Below, piece after piece: positions 10,092-24,504 of a stretch of DNA of 64,000 nt. The stretch comes from Agarivorans sp. TSD2052 (GTDB taxonomy: Bacteria > Pseudomonadota > Gammaproteobacteria > Enterobacterales > Celerinatantimonadaceae). The DNA is taken from positions 1,849,501 to 1,913,500 of the forward strand of contig NZ_CP096670.1 of the NCBI RefSeq assembly GCF_023238625.1. The letters run 5' to 3'. A program made the translations under genes and the position numbers. Positions within the stretch are counted from its first letter, which is position 1; every line of letters starts with the position of its first letter. The notes under the pieces are model-generated. The model did not search any database and was not told where the DNA came from. It worked only from the letters and a program-made list of their open reading frames with translations.

Positions 10092-11195
10092 TTATATGCC
10101 AATTTTCTGTTCAATGATACCGCCACCTAAACAGACTTCGTTTAAGTAAAATACGGCTGATTGGCCGGGCGTCACGGCGATTTGTGGTTGGTCGAATACC
10201 ACTTTAATTTCGTCGTTAGCTTGCGGAATAATGGTGCACGGAACATCTTGCTGGCGATAACGAATCTTAACGCTACAGCGCAGCTCTTCGGTTATCACCT
10301 TGCGGTCTACCCAATGTAATTGGCCTGCAATCAGCGCTTGAGATTTTAGCCGTGGGTGGTCGTGACCTTGGCCAACAATCAGTACGTTACGTTCGATATC
10401 TTTATCGACCGTATACCAAGGGGTCTCATTGCCGTCTTTAGTGCCGCCAATGCCTAAGCCTTTACGCTGACCAAGAGTGTGATACATCAATCCTTGGTGG
10501 CGACCAATGACTTTGCCTTCACAGGTTTCTATATCACCGGGTTGAGCCGGTAAATACTGAGCTAAAAAGTCGGTAAACTTGCGCTCACCAATAAAACAGA
10601 TCCCGGTAGAATCTTTTTTGTTGGCGGTAATTAAATCTTGCTCTTCGGCAATACGGCGAACGTCTGGCTTTTCAATGTCGCCTACTGGGAACAAGGTTTG
10701 GGCAATATGCTTTTCTTCTAATGTGTATAAGAAATAGCTTTGGTCTTTATTGCTATCTAAACCGCGTAACATTTGCCAGTGACCGTCTTGAAAGCGGCGT
10801 TGCACATAATGGCCCGTTGCGATGTAATCTGCTGCCAGTTCTTCTGCGGCAAATTCCAAAAATGCCTTAAACTTAATTTCCTTGTTACACATAATGTCTG
10901 GATTTGGCGTGCGACCCGCTTTGTACTCTTCTAAGAAGTGTTCAAATACGTTATCCCAGTATTCCGCTGAGAAGTTAATGGTATGTAGCTTAATACCTAA
11001 TTTGTCACATACAGCTTGTGCGTCGGCTAAGTCTTCAGCCGCTGCGCAGTATTCACTGTTATCGTCTTCTTCCCAATTCTTCATAAAAAGACCTTCAACC
11101 TGATAGCCTTGCTGTATAAGCAAGTAGGCTGAAACTGAGGAATCAACGCCGCCGGACATACCGACAATCACTTTTTTAGTGTTGTTTGAGTTCAT
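10092..11195 (-). CDS. mnmA: tRNA-specific 2-thiouridylase MnmA
   Basis: The 367-residue enzyme puts sulfur on U34 of tRNA-Glu/Gln/Lys. The PP-loop ATP motif [15 protein letters not shown] is at 13-27. The catalytic cysteines are in [12 protein letters not shown] (about Cys 104) and [12 protein letters not shown] (about Cys 200). Sulfur reaches MnmA through the Tus relay, whose TusE partner is encoded at 27483-27812 in this window. It heads the mnmA-hflD-purB operon. Confidence 0.97.
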   Translation of the reverse strand: MNSNNTKKVIVGMSGGVDSSVSAYLLIQQGYQVEGLFMKNWEEDDNSEYCAAAEDLADAQAVCDKLGIKLHTINFSAEYWDNVFEHFLEEYKAGRTPNPDIMCNKEIKFKAFLEFAAEELAADYIATGHYVQRRFQDGHWQMLRGLDSNKDQSYFLYTLEEKHIAQTLFPVGDIEKPDVRRIAEEQDLITANKKDSTGICFIGERKFTDFLAQYLPAQPGDIETCEGKVIGRHQGLMYHTLGQRKGLGIGGTKDGNETPWYTVDKDIERNVLIVGQGHDHPRLKSQALIAGQLHWVDRKVITEELRCSVKIRYRQQDVPCTIIPQANDEIKVVFDQPQIAVTPGQSAVFYLNEVCLGGGIIEQKIGI

Positions 11196-11271
11196 GCTAA
11201 CTTGTTGGAAAAAATTTGGGGCGAATTCTACCAGAAATTCTGTGATGAAAACAGCATTTCAAACGGCCAGT

Positions 11272-11937
11272 TTATGCTATCTGGTCGTCGACTAATTGCT
11301 GGTATTCACCGTTTGCGATCCCTTTAAGGGTGTATTCGCCAATTTGGTAGCGTACTAAGCGCAGAGTAGGAAAGCCGATGGCTGCGGTCATGCGTCTTAC
11401 TTGCCGATTGCGCCCTTCTTTGATGGTAATGCTTAACCAACTGGTTGGAATAGTTTTACGCTCGCGTACGGGGGGGGTGCGTGGCCATAAATCGGGTGGG
11501 TTTATCGGTTTAACTTTAGCCGGTAAACATGGCCCATCTTTTAGCTCAACCCCTTTACGCAAAGGGGCTAAATCTTCATCGCTAGGTACGCCTTCAACCT
11601 GAACCCAATAGGTTTTACTGGTTTTGGCCTTAGGGTTGGCTAATTGATGTTGCAACTTACCGTCGTTTGTTAATAGCAGTAGGCCTTCGCTATCACGGTC
11701 GAGTCTGCCGGCAGCGTAAACGTCGGCGATATCAATATAGTCTTTTAAGGTCGAGCGACCTTGTCCATCGGTGAATTGGCTTAGTACATCAAAGGGTTTG
11801 TTGAACAAAACTAAACGGCGTGGGCCATTCAATGGTTTTGTAGGATTAGCTTCAGCCTTTCGTTTAAAACGGCGCGGCTTTGGGGTGTTTGTTAACTTTT
11901 TCATGGCGCCAATTGTAACAGCTATTGGATGTACCAC
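11272..11937 (-). CDS. rluE: 23S rRNA pseudouridine synthase, RluE type
   Basis: RsuA-family pseudouridine synthase without an obvious S4 domain. The catalytic motif is [19 protein letters not shown] at about 95-113 with the active Asp in RLDRDSEG; the C-terminal [23 protein letters not shown] is also diagnostic. RluE modifies U2457 of 23S rRNA in E. coli. Length (221, or 210 from the ATG at 11904, [16 protein letters not shown]) fits RluE, and its position divergent from icd is as in E. coli. The basic N-terminal tail is likely unstructured. Start not settled. Confidence 0.9.
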   Translation of the reverse strand: MVHPIAVTIGAMKKLTNTPKPRRFKRKAEANPTKPLNGPRRLVLFNKPFDVLSQFTDGQGRSTLKDYIDIADVYAAGRLDRDSEGLLLLTNDGKLQHQLANPKAKTSKTYWVQVEGVPSDEDLAPLRKGVELKDGPCLPAKVKPINPPDLWPRTPPVRERKTIPTSWLSITIKEGRNRQVRRMTAAIGFPTLRLVRYQIGEYTLKGIANGEYQQLVDDQIA

Positions 11938-12005
11938 TAGTAAAACAATGTTAATGCGTTTGTAAATGGTTTATTATTTTGGCCGAATTATTGGACGGCC
12001 AGTAG

Positions 12006-14339
<2,334 letters not shown>

Positions 14340-14361
14340 CCGTTAGCCTAAATACGATTAA

Positions 14362-14387
14362 GCCGGTGCATGTCACCGGTTTTTTTG
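14362..14387 (+). terminator. intrinsic terminator after icd
   Basis: CCGGTG / CACCGG stem with a CATGT loop followed by TTTTTTT, 24 bp after the icd stop. Confidence 0.9.
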
Positions 14388-14433
14388 TGCCCAAGGTTTT
14401 GATCGGGGGGAGATGAGTTGCGGTTCTTTACAA

Positions 14434-14463
14434 AATAAAATGCCAGTCGTGATGACTGGCATT
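14434..14463 (-). terminator. intrinsic terminator after cspD
   Basis: Nine-bp perfect stem ATGCCAGTC / GACTGGCAT with a five-base loop, followed on the minus strand by TTTTATTTT, 30 bp beyond the cspD stop. Confidence 0.85.
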
Positions 14464-14492
14464 TGGCTTAGCAGAGCTTTGCTAGCAAAAGG

Positions 14493-14708
14493 TCATTGCT
14501 GACTATCGTCAAAAACGATACTCACAGCATGGCTCCCTTTAGGGCCTTGCTGGGTTTCAAATTGGACAGGTTGACCTGCTTTCAGGGTGCGATACCCTTC
14601 CATTTGAATTGTCGAATAATGGGCAAAAATATCTTCTCCGCCTGTATCCGGGCAAATAAAACCAAATCCTTTTGCGTTGTTAAACCATTTAACTGTTCCG
14701 TTTGGCAT
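14493..14708 (-). CDS. cspD: cold-shock-like protein CspD
   Basis: The 71-residue single cold-shock domain has RNP1 (NAKGFGFI) and RNP2 (DIFAHYS). It binds single-stranded nucleic acid. In E. coli CspD inhibits replication in stationary phase. Placement divergent from clpS, directly before clpSA, is as in E. coli and favours CspD over the other Csp paralogues. Confidence 0.93.
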   Translation of the reverse strand: MPNGTVKWFNNAKGFGFICPDTGGEDIFAHYSTIQMEGYRTLKAGQPVQFETQQGPKGSHAVSIVFDDSQQ

Positions 14709-14902
14709 ACCACATTTCCCTATAAAATTTATCTACCAAACTGACTAGATTGGTCATTTTTGACACAACTTTAAGTCAGCTGTTTAACAATTTAGTAAAA
14801 TATTTACTACAGTCAAGTTTTCAGGGCATTTTTCTACTAGCCTTGTTAAGTCAAAGCGGTTATGTTGAGAACAGAGACGCGTTTTCACTACAATAGTTTT
14901 AT

Positions 14903-15220
14903 ATGAGCAAATTATCTGATTGGCTAGATGTTGAAGAAATCACCAAAGAGGCGAAGAATCTTACTGCGCCGCCTCCGATGTATAAGGTGGTTTTAAATAA
15001 TGATGACTATACTCCTATGGAGTTTGTTATTGAGGTGTTGCAGTTATTTTTTAATATGGACTTAGACCAAGCAACTCAAATTATGTTGACCATTCACTAC
15101 AAAGGTAAAGGAGTCTGCGGAGTTTTTACGGCCGAAGTAGCTGAAACAAAAGCTGCACAAGTTAATAGCTATGCCAAACAAAACGACCATCCATTGATGT
15201 GTACCATGGAGAAAGCATAG
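14903..15220 (+). CDS. clpS: ATP-dependent Clp protease adaptor ClpS
   Basis: The 105-residue adaptor delivers N-degron substrates to Clp[26 protein letters not shown] at about 23-46 forms the N-end residue pocket (Asn-Asp-Asp plus Met), with His in the TIHYKGKG segment. The N-terminal extension that acts on ClpA is present. It is 35 bp upstream of clpA. Confidence 0.97.
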   Translation: MSKLSDWLDVEEITKEAKNLTAPPPMYKVVLNNDDYTPMEFVIEVLQLFFNMDLDQATQIMLTIHYKGKGVCGVFTAEVAETKAAQVNSYAKQNDHPLMCTMEKA

Positions 15221-15255
15221 CTAAGTAGTATTGATTGTCTTTAGGGGGCCTATGC

Positions 15256-17505
15256 ATGCTAAATAAAGAGTTGGAACAAACTTTAAACCAAGCGTTTAAA
15301 GAAGCGAGACAGCAGCAACACGAATTTATGACTGTAGAACATTTGTTGCTGGGTTTATTAGATAATTCCGCCGCAAAAGAAGCCCTAGTGGCTTGCGGGG
15401 CTAACCTCAATCAACTTAATCAAGAGTTGAGTAGTTTCATTGAACAAACCACGCCTGTTATTCCAGAAGACGATGGCGAGCGAGAAACCCAGCCTACTTT
15501 AGGTTTTCAGCGGGTTCTGCAACGCGCTGTATTTCATGTGCAATCATCCGGTAATAGTGAAGTCAGTGGGGCTAATGTATTGGTCGCTATTTTTAGTGAG
15601 CAAGAAAGCCAAGCTGTTTATTTCCTTAAAAAGGCGGATATTAGCCGTTTAGATGTGGTTAATTTCATTTCCCATGGCATTCGTAAAGACGACGAGCCAA
15701 GTGCTGAGCAAGGCCCTGCAGAGACTGAAGCTCAGTCTGAAGATACCAAGCAACTAGAAAGCTTTGCCAGCAACCTTAATCACCTTGTACTTAAAGGCAA
15801 AATTGACCCTTTAATTGGTCGTGATAAAGAATTATCCCGTACCATTCAGGTATTATGTCGCCGCCGCAAAAACAACCCGCTTTTGGTGGGAGAGGCCGGT
15901 GTGGGTAAAACCGCCATCGCCGAGGGGCTTGCTTACCGTATCGTTCACGAAGACGTGCCTGACGTAATTAAAGACGCCACCATCTACTCTTTAGATATCG
16001 GCTCTTTATTGGCTGGTACTAAGTATCGAGGCGATTTTGAAAAACGTTTTAAAGCCTTACTCAAGCAGCTTGAAAATGCAGAAAACGCCATTCTATTTAT
16101 TGACGAAATCCATACCATTATTGGTGCAGGTGCGGCCTCTGGCGGTCAACTTGATGCGGCAAACTTAATCAAACCATTATTAAGCAATGGCTTATTGCGC
16201 TGCGTGGGGTCAACCACTTACCAAGAATATAATCAGATTTTTGAGAAAGACCGTGCGTTGGCGCGTCGCTTCCAAAAAATTGATGTAGTAGAACCTACCG
16301 TCGAAGACACGACCAAGATTTTGATGGGCTTGAAGAGCCGTTATGAAGCACACCATGACGTACGCTACACTAAGCAAGCTATGCGCAGCGCCGCTGAGCT
16401 AGCGGCTAAGTACATTAACGAGCGGCACCTACCTGACAAAGCGATTGACGTGATCGACGAAGCGGGGGCTAGCATGCGAATGTTGCCGGTGAGCAAGCGG
16501 AAAAAAACCATTGGTACTGGAGACATCGAAGCCATTGTGGCCAAGATTGCTCGAATTCCTGAAACTAAGGTTTCATCTTCAGATCGCGAAACATTACGTG
16601 GCTTAAACGAAACCTTGAAAATGGTGGTGTTTGGTCAAGATCCTGCCATTGATGTGCTGGTTGATGCGATTCGACTCAATCGCTCTGGCTTAGGTGCTGA
16701 ACAAAAACCGGTAGGGTCGTTCTTATTCGCCGGTCCAACCGGAGTGGGTAAAACCGAGGTTACTCAGCAGTTGGCAAAAGCCTTGGGCGTAGAGTTAATC
16801 CGCTTTGATATGTCTGAATACATGGAGCGTCATGCGGTATCTCGTTTGATTGGCGCACCTCCAGGCTATGTGGGATTTGATCAAGGTGGTTTGCTAACTG
16901 ATGCGGCCATGAAGCACCCACATTGCGTCATATTACTCGATGAGATAGAAAAAGCTCACGAAGATGTGTTTAACTTGTTACTTCAAGTGATGGACCACGG
17001 CACCCTGACTGATAACAACGGTCGTCACGCCGATTTTCGCAATGTGATCTTGGTGATGACCAGTAATGCAGGTGTTAAAGAGACTCATCGTTCATCGATT
17101 GGCTTTAAAGAGCAAGATTTAAGCTTTGATGCGATGGCAGAAATCAATAGGATTTTTGCTCCAGAGTTTAGAAACCGTTTAGATAACATTATTTGGTTTA
17201 ACCATTTAGACGAAACAATCATCGAACAAGTGGTTGATAAGTTTATTGTGGAGCTACAAGCTCAATTGGACGCTAACGGTGTTTCAATGGAAGTGGATGC
17301 GGATGCTAGATTGTGGTTATCTGAGCAAGGTTACGACAGATCTATGGGCGCGAGGCCAATGTCTCGAGTGATCCGAGAGCAACTGCGTAAACCCTTGGCG
17401 AACGAAATTTTGTTTGGCCGTTTAAATCAAGGTGGACATGTGGGTATTGCCTTGAAAGACGGTAAGCTAGAATTTCAGTATGAAGATGAAGTCGCCGAAG
17501 CCTAG
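15256..17505 (+). CDS. clpA: ATP-dependent Clp protease ATP-binding subunit ClpA
   Basis: The 749-residue AAA+ unfoldase works with ClpP. Order: N-domain (1-145), D1 with Walker A GEAGVGKTA and Walker B LFIDEIHTI, then D2 with Walker A GPTGVGKTEV and ILLDEIEKAH; the ClpP-binding IGF-type loop appears as SSIGFKE. I chose ATG 15256 (MLNKELEQTLNQAF), seven bases after AGGGGG and matching E. coli ClpA; an upstream start at 15235 is open but lacks support. Confidence 0.97.
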   Translation: MLNKELEQTLNQAFKEARQQQHEFMTVEHLLLGLLDNSAAKEALVACGANLNQLNQELSSFIEQTTPVIPEDDGERETQPTLGFQRVLQRAVFHVQSSGNSEVSGANVLVAIFSEQESQAVYFLKKADISRLDVVNFISHGIRKDDEPSAEQGPAETEAQSEDTKQLESFASNLNHLVLKGKIDPLIGRDKELSRTIQVLCRRRKNNPLLVGEAGVGKTAIAEGLAYRIVHEDVPDVIKDATIYSLDIGSLLAGTKYRGDFEKRFKALLKQLENAENAILFIDEIHTIIGAGAASGGQLDAANLIKPLLSNGLLRCVGSTTYQEYNQIFEKDRALARRFQKIDVVEPTVEDTTKILMGLKSRYEAHHDVRYTKQAMRSAAELAAKYINERHLPDKAIDVIDEAGASMRMLPVSKRKKTIGTGDIEAIVAKIARIPETKVSSSDRETLRGLNETLKMVVFGQDPAIDVLVDAIRLNRSGLGAEQKPVGSFLFAGPTGVGKTEVTQQLAKALGVELIRFDMSEYMERHAVSRLIGAPPGYVGFDQGGLLTDAAMKHPHCVILLDEIEKAHEDVFNLLLQVMDHGTLTDNNGRHADFRNVILVMTSNAGVKETHRSSIGFKEQDLSFDAMAEINRIFAPEFRNRLDNIIWFNHLDETIIEQVVDKFIVELQAQLDANGVSMEVDADARLWLSEQGYDRSMGARPMSRVIREQLRKPLANEILFGRLNQGGHVGIALKDGKLEFQYEDEVAEA

Positions 17506-17522
17506 ATTTTATTAAACCACTA

Positions 17523-17547
17523 AAAAAGCCAGCTTTAGCTGGCTTTT
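17523..17547. terminator. bidirectional terminator between clpA and infA
   Basis: AAAAAGCCAGC / GCTGGCTTTTT with a TTTA loop, T-runs on both strands, between the convergent clpA and infA ends. Confidence 0.9.
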
Positions 17548-17570
17548 TCTTAATTGCGATTTTCTAGCAA

Positions 17571-17840
<270 letters not shown>

Positions 17841-17872
17841 TTAGTGCCTTGTGTAAAGTTTATCCTCTAAAT

Positions 17873-18556
17873 CTATTGCCATTTACCGTTAATAAATCGT
17901 TGATGGGGTGTATAGTTTTGTTTGTAGTTCATTTTTTGGCATTGATCGACTTGATAGCCTAGGTAAATCCATGGTGTGTTTTGTAACTTAGCTTGCTCAA
18001 TTTGTTTCAATACCGCTAAGGTACCGATCGACAAGGATGCTAGCTCAGGTTCGAAAAAAGTATATACCGCACTAAAACCGCTGCTTTGAATGTCGGTGAC
18101 ACACACTGCGATTAAACGGTCTTTTAAATACAAACGAAGATATTGAGTATTTGACCATTGGCAGCTTAAAAATTGATGAAATGAGGTTTCACTGGTTGGG
18201 TACATTGAACCATCTTTATGGCGGGCCTCAATGTAACGTGCGAACAGTTGGTAATCTTGTTCGCTTAAACTGTTTCCCCAGCTAACTTGTACATCAACTG
18301 CCTTACTTAGTATGCGTTTCTGAGAACGAGAAGGCTGAAAGTCCTTCACATTTACGCGCAGAGATTCACAGGCTTGGCATTGGCTACAATGAGGGCGGTA
18401 GAGTTCATCACCACTTCGTCTAAATCCCATCGTTAATAACTGTGAATAATAAAGCTGCTTTTCTTCGGTAGTACACAAGGTGAAGCACAACTGCTCAAAT
18501 TGTTCGGGTAGATAGGGACAAGTATTGGCAGGGCTGAGGCCTAAAGATAAGCGCAT
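17873..18556 (-). CDS. bpt: aspartate/glutamate leucyltransferase Bpt
   Basis: The 227-residue product (from ATG 18556, MRLSLGLSPANTCPYLPEQ) is in the arginyl/leucyl-transferase family. It conjugates Leu from Leu-tRNA to N-terminal Asp or Glu so that ClpS/ClpA degrade the protein. Seen: CPYLPEQFEQLCF near 12, RRSGDELYRPHCSQCQAC near 45-65 (conserved Cys pair), KDGSMYP and WIYLGYQVDQCQKMNYK near the C-terminus. Its start overlaps the aat stop by 16 bp, so the two are translationally coupled. A start at 18583 is also open. E. coli lacks this gene. Confidence 0.92.
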   Translation of the reverse strand: MRLSLGLSPANTCPYLPEQFEQLCFTLCTTEEKQLYYSQLLTMGFRRSGDELYRPHCSQCQACESLRVNVKDFQPSRSQKRILSKAVDVQVSWGNSLSEQDYQLFARYIEARHKDGSMYPTSETSFHQFLSCQWSNTQYLRLYLKDRLIAVCVTDIQSSGFSAVYTFFEPELASLSIGTLAVLKQIEQAKLQNTPWIYLGYQVDQCQKMNYKQNYTPHQRFINGKWQ

Positions 18557-19245
18557 AAATCTAGCCCTTGTTGTTGCCAGCATACCTTATCAATCTGCTT
18601 TTCTTGCGAATCTTTTAACAGCCTTAAAAACCTTGCTCTGGGTAGCGACTGCATGCCAAGGCTTAATAGATGAGGGTTTTCTACTTGGCCATCAATGTAG
18701 TCGCCTCCCCAATGTTTAAAGTGCCGACAAAAAACGTGAAAAGCCAGCTTAGAGGCATTGCTAACAGTGTGAAACATAGACTCGCCACAAAATACACTGC
18801 CTGCGGCAACGCCGTATAAGCCCCCAACGAGCTTTTGTTCTTGCCACACTTCGACTGAGTGGGCGTGACCTAAATGATGTAATCTCAGATAGGCACTTAT
18901 CATATCTTGAGTTATCCACGTTTCGTCTACTCGCAGCTCCGCACAGTGACGGATTACCTGCTCAAAACTGTGATTAAGAGTAACCGTGAGAGAGGTTTTC
19001 TTAATGAATTTAAGCATGCTTTTACTAATGGCGTGTTTTTCCAGAGCTAAACCAATTCTAGGGTCTGGGCTCCACCATAAAATAGGCTGGTGGTCGCTAA
19101 ACCAAGGGAATATACCGTTTGAATAGGCTGATATTAGTCTGTCAGGGCTTAAACTTCCCCCGATGGCTAATAAACCATTGGGCTCGCTTAAGGCGCGTTC
19201 AGGGGAAGGAAAGGGAGAGTTGCCTTCAATTATTATTGGCTGCAC
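18541..19245 (-). CDS. aat: leucyl/phenylalanyl-tRNA-protein transferase
   Basis: The 234-residue enzyme adds Leu or Phe to N-terminal Lys or Arg, creating ClpS-recognised N-degrons. Family motifs: FPSPERALSEPNGLLAIGGSL at 12-32, YSNGIFPWFS at 41-50, WWSPDPR at 57-63 and GGLYGVAAGSVFCGESMFH near 140-158. Followed by bpt with a short overlap. Same location relative to infA as in E. coli. Confidence 0.95.
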   Translation of the reverse strand: MQPIIIEGNSPFPSPERALSEPNGLLAIGGSLSPDRLISAYSNGIFPWFSDHQPILWWSPDPRIGLALEKHAISKSMLKFIKKTSLTVTLNHSFEQVIRHCAELRVDETWITQDMISAYLRLHHLGHAHSVEVWQEQKLVGGLYGVAAGSVFCGESMFHTVSNASKLAFHVFCRHFKHWGGDYIDGQVENPHLLSLGMQSLPRARFLRLLKDSQEKQIDKVCWQQQGLDLCAYL

Positions 19246-19315
19246 GATGTCGACATGATGAGTGATAATCAGCCTTAGATTATAGCAAAAAACTTAGTTT
19301 AAACAGTAACAAACA

Positions 19316-19345
19316 ATCAAGCCGATAAAGCTACCGGCTTGATTC
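19316..19345 (-). terminator. probable terminator after trxB
   Basis: Ten-bp perfect stem AATCAAGCCG / CGGCTTGATT around a ten-base loop, 8 bp past the trxB stop. The minus-strand tail GTTTGTTACTG is only weakly T-rich. Confidence 0.6.
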
Positions 19346-19353
19346 AAGTAAAA

Positions 19354-20731
<1,378 letters not shown>

Positions 20732-21220
20732 ATGGAAGCAAAAGGTCGACCAATGAAGGAACTGGATCGTATTGATCGCAACATACTTAATGAGTTGCAA
20801 AAAGATGGCCGCATATCAAATGTGGAACTTTCGAAACGGGTAGGTCTTAGCCCTACGCCATGTTTAGAAAGGGTTAGACGCCTTGAGCGCCAAGGTTACA
20901 TTACCGGTTACACTGCAATTTTAAATCCGCAGTATTTAGATGCCTCATTGTTGGTTTTCGTTGAGATTACACTAAACCGTGGCGCGCCTGACGTATTTGA
21001 ACAATTCAATCATGCTGTTCAGCAGCTAGAAGAAATTCAAGAGTGTCATTTAGTCTCAGGTGATTTCGATTATCTATTAAAAACCCGAGTGGCCGATATG
21101 TCTGCATATCGTAAATTATTGGGCGAAACCTTACTGCGTTTGCCGGGTGTTAATGACACGCGAACCTATGTAGTAATGGAAGAAGTGAAGCAGAGTAATC
21201 GATTAGTTATCAAAACTTAA
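20732..21220 (+). CDS. lrp: leucine-responsive regulatory protein
   Basis: The 162-residue protein is nearly identical to E. coli Lrp: HTH at about 20-55 (ISNVELSKRVGLSPTPCLERVRRLERQG), then the RAM ligand-binding domain (SLLVFVEITLNRGAPDVFEQF, CHLVSGDFDYLLKTRV). It is a global regulator of amino-acid and nitrogen metabolism; gltBD is a classic target in E. coli and is present at 32.4-38.5 kb here. Start 20732 (MEAKGRPMKELDRIDRN) aligns with the E. coli N-terminus. Confidence 0.97.
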   Translation: MEAKGRPMKELDRIDRNILNELQKDGRISNVELSKRVGLSPTPCLERVRRLERQGYITGYTAILNPQYLDASLLVFVEITLNRGAPDVFEQFNHAVQQLEEIQECHLVSGDFDYLLKTRVADMSAYRKLLGETLLRLPGVNDTRTYVVMEEVKQSNRLVIKT

Positions 21221-21258
21221 CTGAGCGGTTTCCCCCTCCAATTCATTTTTGATAAAGT

Positions 21259-21292
21259 AAAACAAGCGGCTGGTGCCGCTTGTTTTGTTTTT
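21259..21292 (+). terminator. intrinsic terminator after lrp
   Basis: AAAACAAGCGGC / GCCGCTTGTTTT twelve-bp stem with a TGGT loop, then GTTTTT, about 40 bp past the lrp stop. Confidence 0.9.
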
Positions 21293-21341
21293 AGCCAAAA
21301 TAAAACACTAATTGGAATACCACTAGTTCAAGGGATCGCTT

Positions 21342-23888
21342 GTGACTGATTTAACAGACAACAGATTGTCTGGCTTTGCTCGAATTGCGGAGGTCTGTGC
21401 TATCGCAATGGGCGCTTTAGGTGTGTACCTAATGGTAGCCTTATTAACCTTTAACCCTAGTGACCCTAGCTGGTCACAAACAGCCGTTCAGCAAACAGTA
21501 GCCAACGCAGGAGGAAGCTCTGGTGCTTGGTTTGCTGATTTACTGCTATTTAGTTTTGGCTTTGTCGCTTATAGCGTACCCATTATTTGTGGCTTGCTCG
21601 CTTGGGCGTTATTTTGGCGGCCATGTCCGATTGCGCAGATAGATTTTTTTACTTTAGGGCTGCGTGTTATCGGCTTTGTTTTTACTTTTGCTAGTTTAAC
21701 GACTTTGTCGAGCATTCATATTGATGACTTTTATTATTTTTCTTCAGGAGGCTTAGTGGGCGATGTATTCACTCAGCTGATGATTCCAGTGTTTGGCCTG
21801 TTAGGCACTAGTATCATTTTGTTAGCGGTATTTGCCGGTGGGGTTACCTTATTCACCGGCGTTTCTTGGGTTCAAATCGTCGAAAAGTTAGGCGCTACCT
21901 TGAACTCAATGTTCAACTCATTGATATCTTTGCCACAAAGTATCAAACAGAATAAACAAGCTGAGATCGAAAAAGACGTATTAATGCGTGACTTTGATGC
22001 CGATACAGCAGTTGGCTCTCAGCGTGAACCTAGCATTAGCGCTGAGTCAGCGCCTGAAGAGTTGCGTGAACCAGACACCGACCTTAGTCAGTACCAAGAT
22101 TATTCAGAAAGTGTTATCGACGCTAAGCCTCTTGATAGTGATATTGCAAGTTACCAGCCTCAAGAGCCGCACTTTTCAGTGGAGTCTGATTTCGAGCAAG
22201 AGTTAGCCAATGCCAAAGATGAGGTTGACTTTGCGTTTGAAGATGAAGCGATAGACCCTCCCAGTGTTATTATCGATCAAACACCCCCCGAACCCATGCC
22301 CGACATTCCTTTTGATAGCGAATCGGTACCGGTGGCGCATAAGCCAGTGGTAAAGCCTGCTGTTACCCCCGCTAAGGCTGTTCAACCGACGTTAAGCCGC
22401 TTGCCCGACATGAATTTATTAGACAGGCCGAACAAAAAAGAAAATCCTATTTCAGCCGAAGAGTTAGAACAAGTGTCTCGTTTGGTTGAAGCCAAGTTAC
22501 TCGATTTTAATATTCAAGCTTCTGTGGTCGCGGTGCACCCTGGCCCCGTCATTACCCGCTTTGAATTAGATTTAGCGCCGGGTGTGAAGGTGAGTAAAAT
22601 TACTAACCTTTCAAAAGACTTAGCCAGAGCACTATCTGCAATCAGCGTACGAGTGGTAGAGGTTATTCCTGGGAAGTCGGTGATTGGTTTAGAGTTGCCT
22701 AATCGATTTAGAGAGATTGTTTACTTAAGTGAAGTGGTAGACAGTCCGGTTTTCCATCAAGCTAAATCACCATTAACAATGGTTTTGGGGAAAGATATTG
22801 CTGGCCAGCCTGTGGTGGTTGATTTGGCTAAAATGCCTCACCTGCTTGTCGCCGGTACCACCGGTTCTGGTAAGTCAGTTGGCGTAAATGTCATGATCGT
22901 GAGCCTGCTTTATAAATCAACGCCAGAAGATGTTCGGTTAATCATGATTGACCCCAAAATGTTGGAGCTATCGGTTTACGAGGGGATTCCACATTTGTTG
23001 TCAGAGGTGGTGACCGATATGAAAGAAGCGGCCAACGCTTTGCGTTGGTGTGTCGGAGAAATGGAGCGTCGTTATAAATTGATGTCGGCGTTAGGGGTTC
23101 GTAACCTAAAGGGTTACAACCAAAAGGTACTCGATGCCATTGAGTCTGGTAACCCGATAGTAGACCCCTTGTGGAAACCCGAAGATAGCATGGCGGAGAT
23201 AGCGCCAACGTTGGATAAACTCCCACATATCGTGGTAGTTATCGATGAATTCGCCGACATGATGATGATTGTTGGTAAGAAAGTAGAAGAGCTGATTGCC
23301 AGGATTGCCCAAAAAGCGCGTGCTGCAGGGATACATTTAGTATTAGCCACTCAGCGTCCTTCGGTTGATGTGATAACCGGTTTGATTAAAGCTAACATTC
23401 CAACCCGAATGGCCTTCCAGGTATCTAGTCGTATCGATTCTAGAACTATTTTGGATCAACAAGGTGCGGAGACCCTGTTAGGTATGGGAGATATGTTATA
23501 CCTTCCTGCGGGTACGGGGGTGCCTACCCGGGTTCACGGAGCTTTTGTTGATGACCATGAAGTCCATGCTGTTGTATCCGCATGGAAGGAGCGTGGTGAA
23601 CCTGATTACATTGACGAAATTTTAAATGGAGAAGCAGGGCCAGACGCAATGCTACCCGGTGAGGTGGCCGAATCAGATGAAGAACTCGACGCTTTATTCG
23701 ACCAAGCTGTTATGCATGTCACCGAAACTCGCCGTGGCTCGGTATCTGGCGTACAGCGCAAATTTAAAATTGGTTATAACCGAGCTGCTCGAATTGTTGA
23801 ACAGATGGAAGTCCAAGGTATTGTTAGTTCACCGGGACATAATGGTAACCGTGAGGTTATTGCGCCGCCGCCAGTGCGAATTGATTAA
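21342..23888 (+). CDS. ftsK: DNA translocase FtsK
   Basis: The 848-residue septal DNA pump has an N-terminal domain with four to five membrane segments (about 20-185), an acidic linker (190-350), then alpha, RecA-like beta (Walker [13 protein letters not shown] near 510, Walker [15 protein letters not shown] near 630) and gamma winged-helix domains. The gamma domain ([23 protein letters not shown]) reads KOPS sites and activates XerCD. E. coli FtsK is about 1329 residues; here the linker is much shorter, as in many relatives. GTG start at 21342 after AGGGA. Followed 10 bp later by lolA. Confidence 0.95.
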   Translation: MTDLTDNRLSGFARIAEVCAIAMGALGVYLMVALLTFNPSDPSWSQTAVQQTVANAGGSSGAWFADLLLFSFGFVAYSVPIICGLLAWALFWRPCPIAQIDFFTLGLRVIGFVFTFASLTTLSSIHIDDFYYFSSGGLVGDVFTQLMIPVFGLLGTSIILLAVFAGGVTLFTGVSWVQIVEKLGATLNSMFNSLISLPQSIKQNKQAEIEKDVLMRDFDADTAVGSQREPSISAESAPEELREPDTDLSQYQDYSESVIDAKPLDSDIASYQPQEPHFSVESDFEQELANAKDEVDFAFEDEAIDPPSVIIDQTPPEPMPDIPFDSESVPVAHKPVVKPAVTPAKAVQPTLSRLPDMNLLDRPNKKENPISAEELEQVSRLVEAKLLDFNIQASVVAVHPGPVITRFELDLAPGVKVSKITNLSKDLARALSAISVRVVEVIPGKSVIGLELPNRFREIVYLSEVVDSPVFHQAKSPLTMVLGKDIAGQPVVVDLAKMPHLLVAGTTGSGKSVGVNVMIVSLLYKSTPEDVRLIMIDPKMLELSVYEGIPHLLSEVVTDMKEAANALRWCVGEMERRYKLMSALGVRNLKGYNQKVLDAIESGNPIVDPLWKPEDSMAEIAPTLDKLPHIVVVIDEFADMMMIVGKKVEELIARIAQKARAAGIHLVLATQRPSVDVITGLIKANIPTRMAFQVSSRIDSRTILDQQGAETLLGMGDMLYLPAGTGVPTRVHGAFVDDHEVHAVVSAWKERGEPDYIDEILNGEAGPDAMLPGEVAESDEELDALFDQAVMHVTETRRGSVSGVQRKFKIGYNRAARIVEQMEVQGIVSSPGHNGNREVIAPPPVRID

Positions 23889-23898
23889 AGAGTTGATT

Positions 23899-24504
23899 AT
23901 GAAAACAATAATAAAAATAGCGACGCTGCTATTAGTATCGTTCAGTGCTTTTGCAAATGATGCCGCCAGCGAATTGAAGCAACATTTAGCCAAGCTAAAT
24001 AGTTTCCAAGCCGAGTTTAAACAGGTGGTAGTAGATGCCGATGGAGTAAACATTCATGAAGCTGAAGGCAAGCTTAGCTTAGCTCGACCAGCAAAATTAA
24101 ATTGGCAGCAGGTTGCACCTGAGCAAGATATGATGGTGTCAGACGGCACCACTATTTGGTACTACAGTCCGTTTGTTGAACAAGTCACTATTATGAATGC
24201 GGCAGAAGCGACCAGCCAGTCGCCGATCATTTTATTAGCCGACGACAGAGCTGAAAGCTGGGCTCAGTATCAGGTTGAAAAAGTACAACAAGGCTACTTG
24301 GTTAAATCTAAAACTGACCCCTTACAAGCGGCATTTTGGGTGAAACTCGATGCTGACAATAGTATTTCTCGTTTCGATATTATTGAGAGTACAGGCCAAC
24401 GCAGTGAATTTAGTTTGCAAGCCTTTAAAGCCAACCCTAAGTTATCAGATTCGCTGTTTAGCTTTGATATTCCAGCCAATACCATGATAGACGACCAACG
24501 TTAA
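23899..24504 (+). CDS. lolA: outer-membrane lipoprotein carrier LolA
   Basis: The 201-residue periplasmic chaperone carries lipoproteins from LolCDE to LolB. Signal peptide [19 protein letters not shown] is followed by [55 protein letters not shown] is the conserved barrel core. I chose ATG 23899 with AAAGAG upstream. A much longer open frame begins at 23626 inside ftsK but would place the signal peptide internally. Stop overlaps the rarA start by one base. Confidence 0.95.
   Translation: MKTIIKIATLLLVSFSAFANDAASELKQHLAKLNSFQAEFKQVVVDADGVNIHEAEGKLSLARPAKLNWQQVAPEQDMMVSDGTTIWYYSPFVEQVTIMNAAEATSQSPIILLADDRAESWAQYQVEKVQQGYLVKSKTDPLQAAFWVKLDADNSISRFDIIESTGQRSEFSLQAFKANPKLSDSLFSFDIPANTMIDDQR

Noticed and set aside
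23626-23898. N-terminal extension of LolA inside ftsK
   Set aside because: The extension overlaps ftsK in another frame and would bury the signal peptide; ATG 23899 fits.
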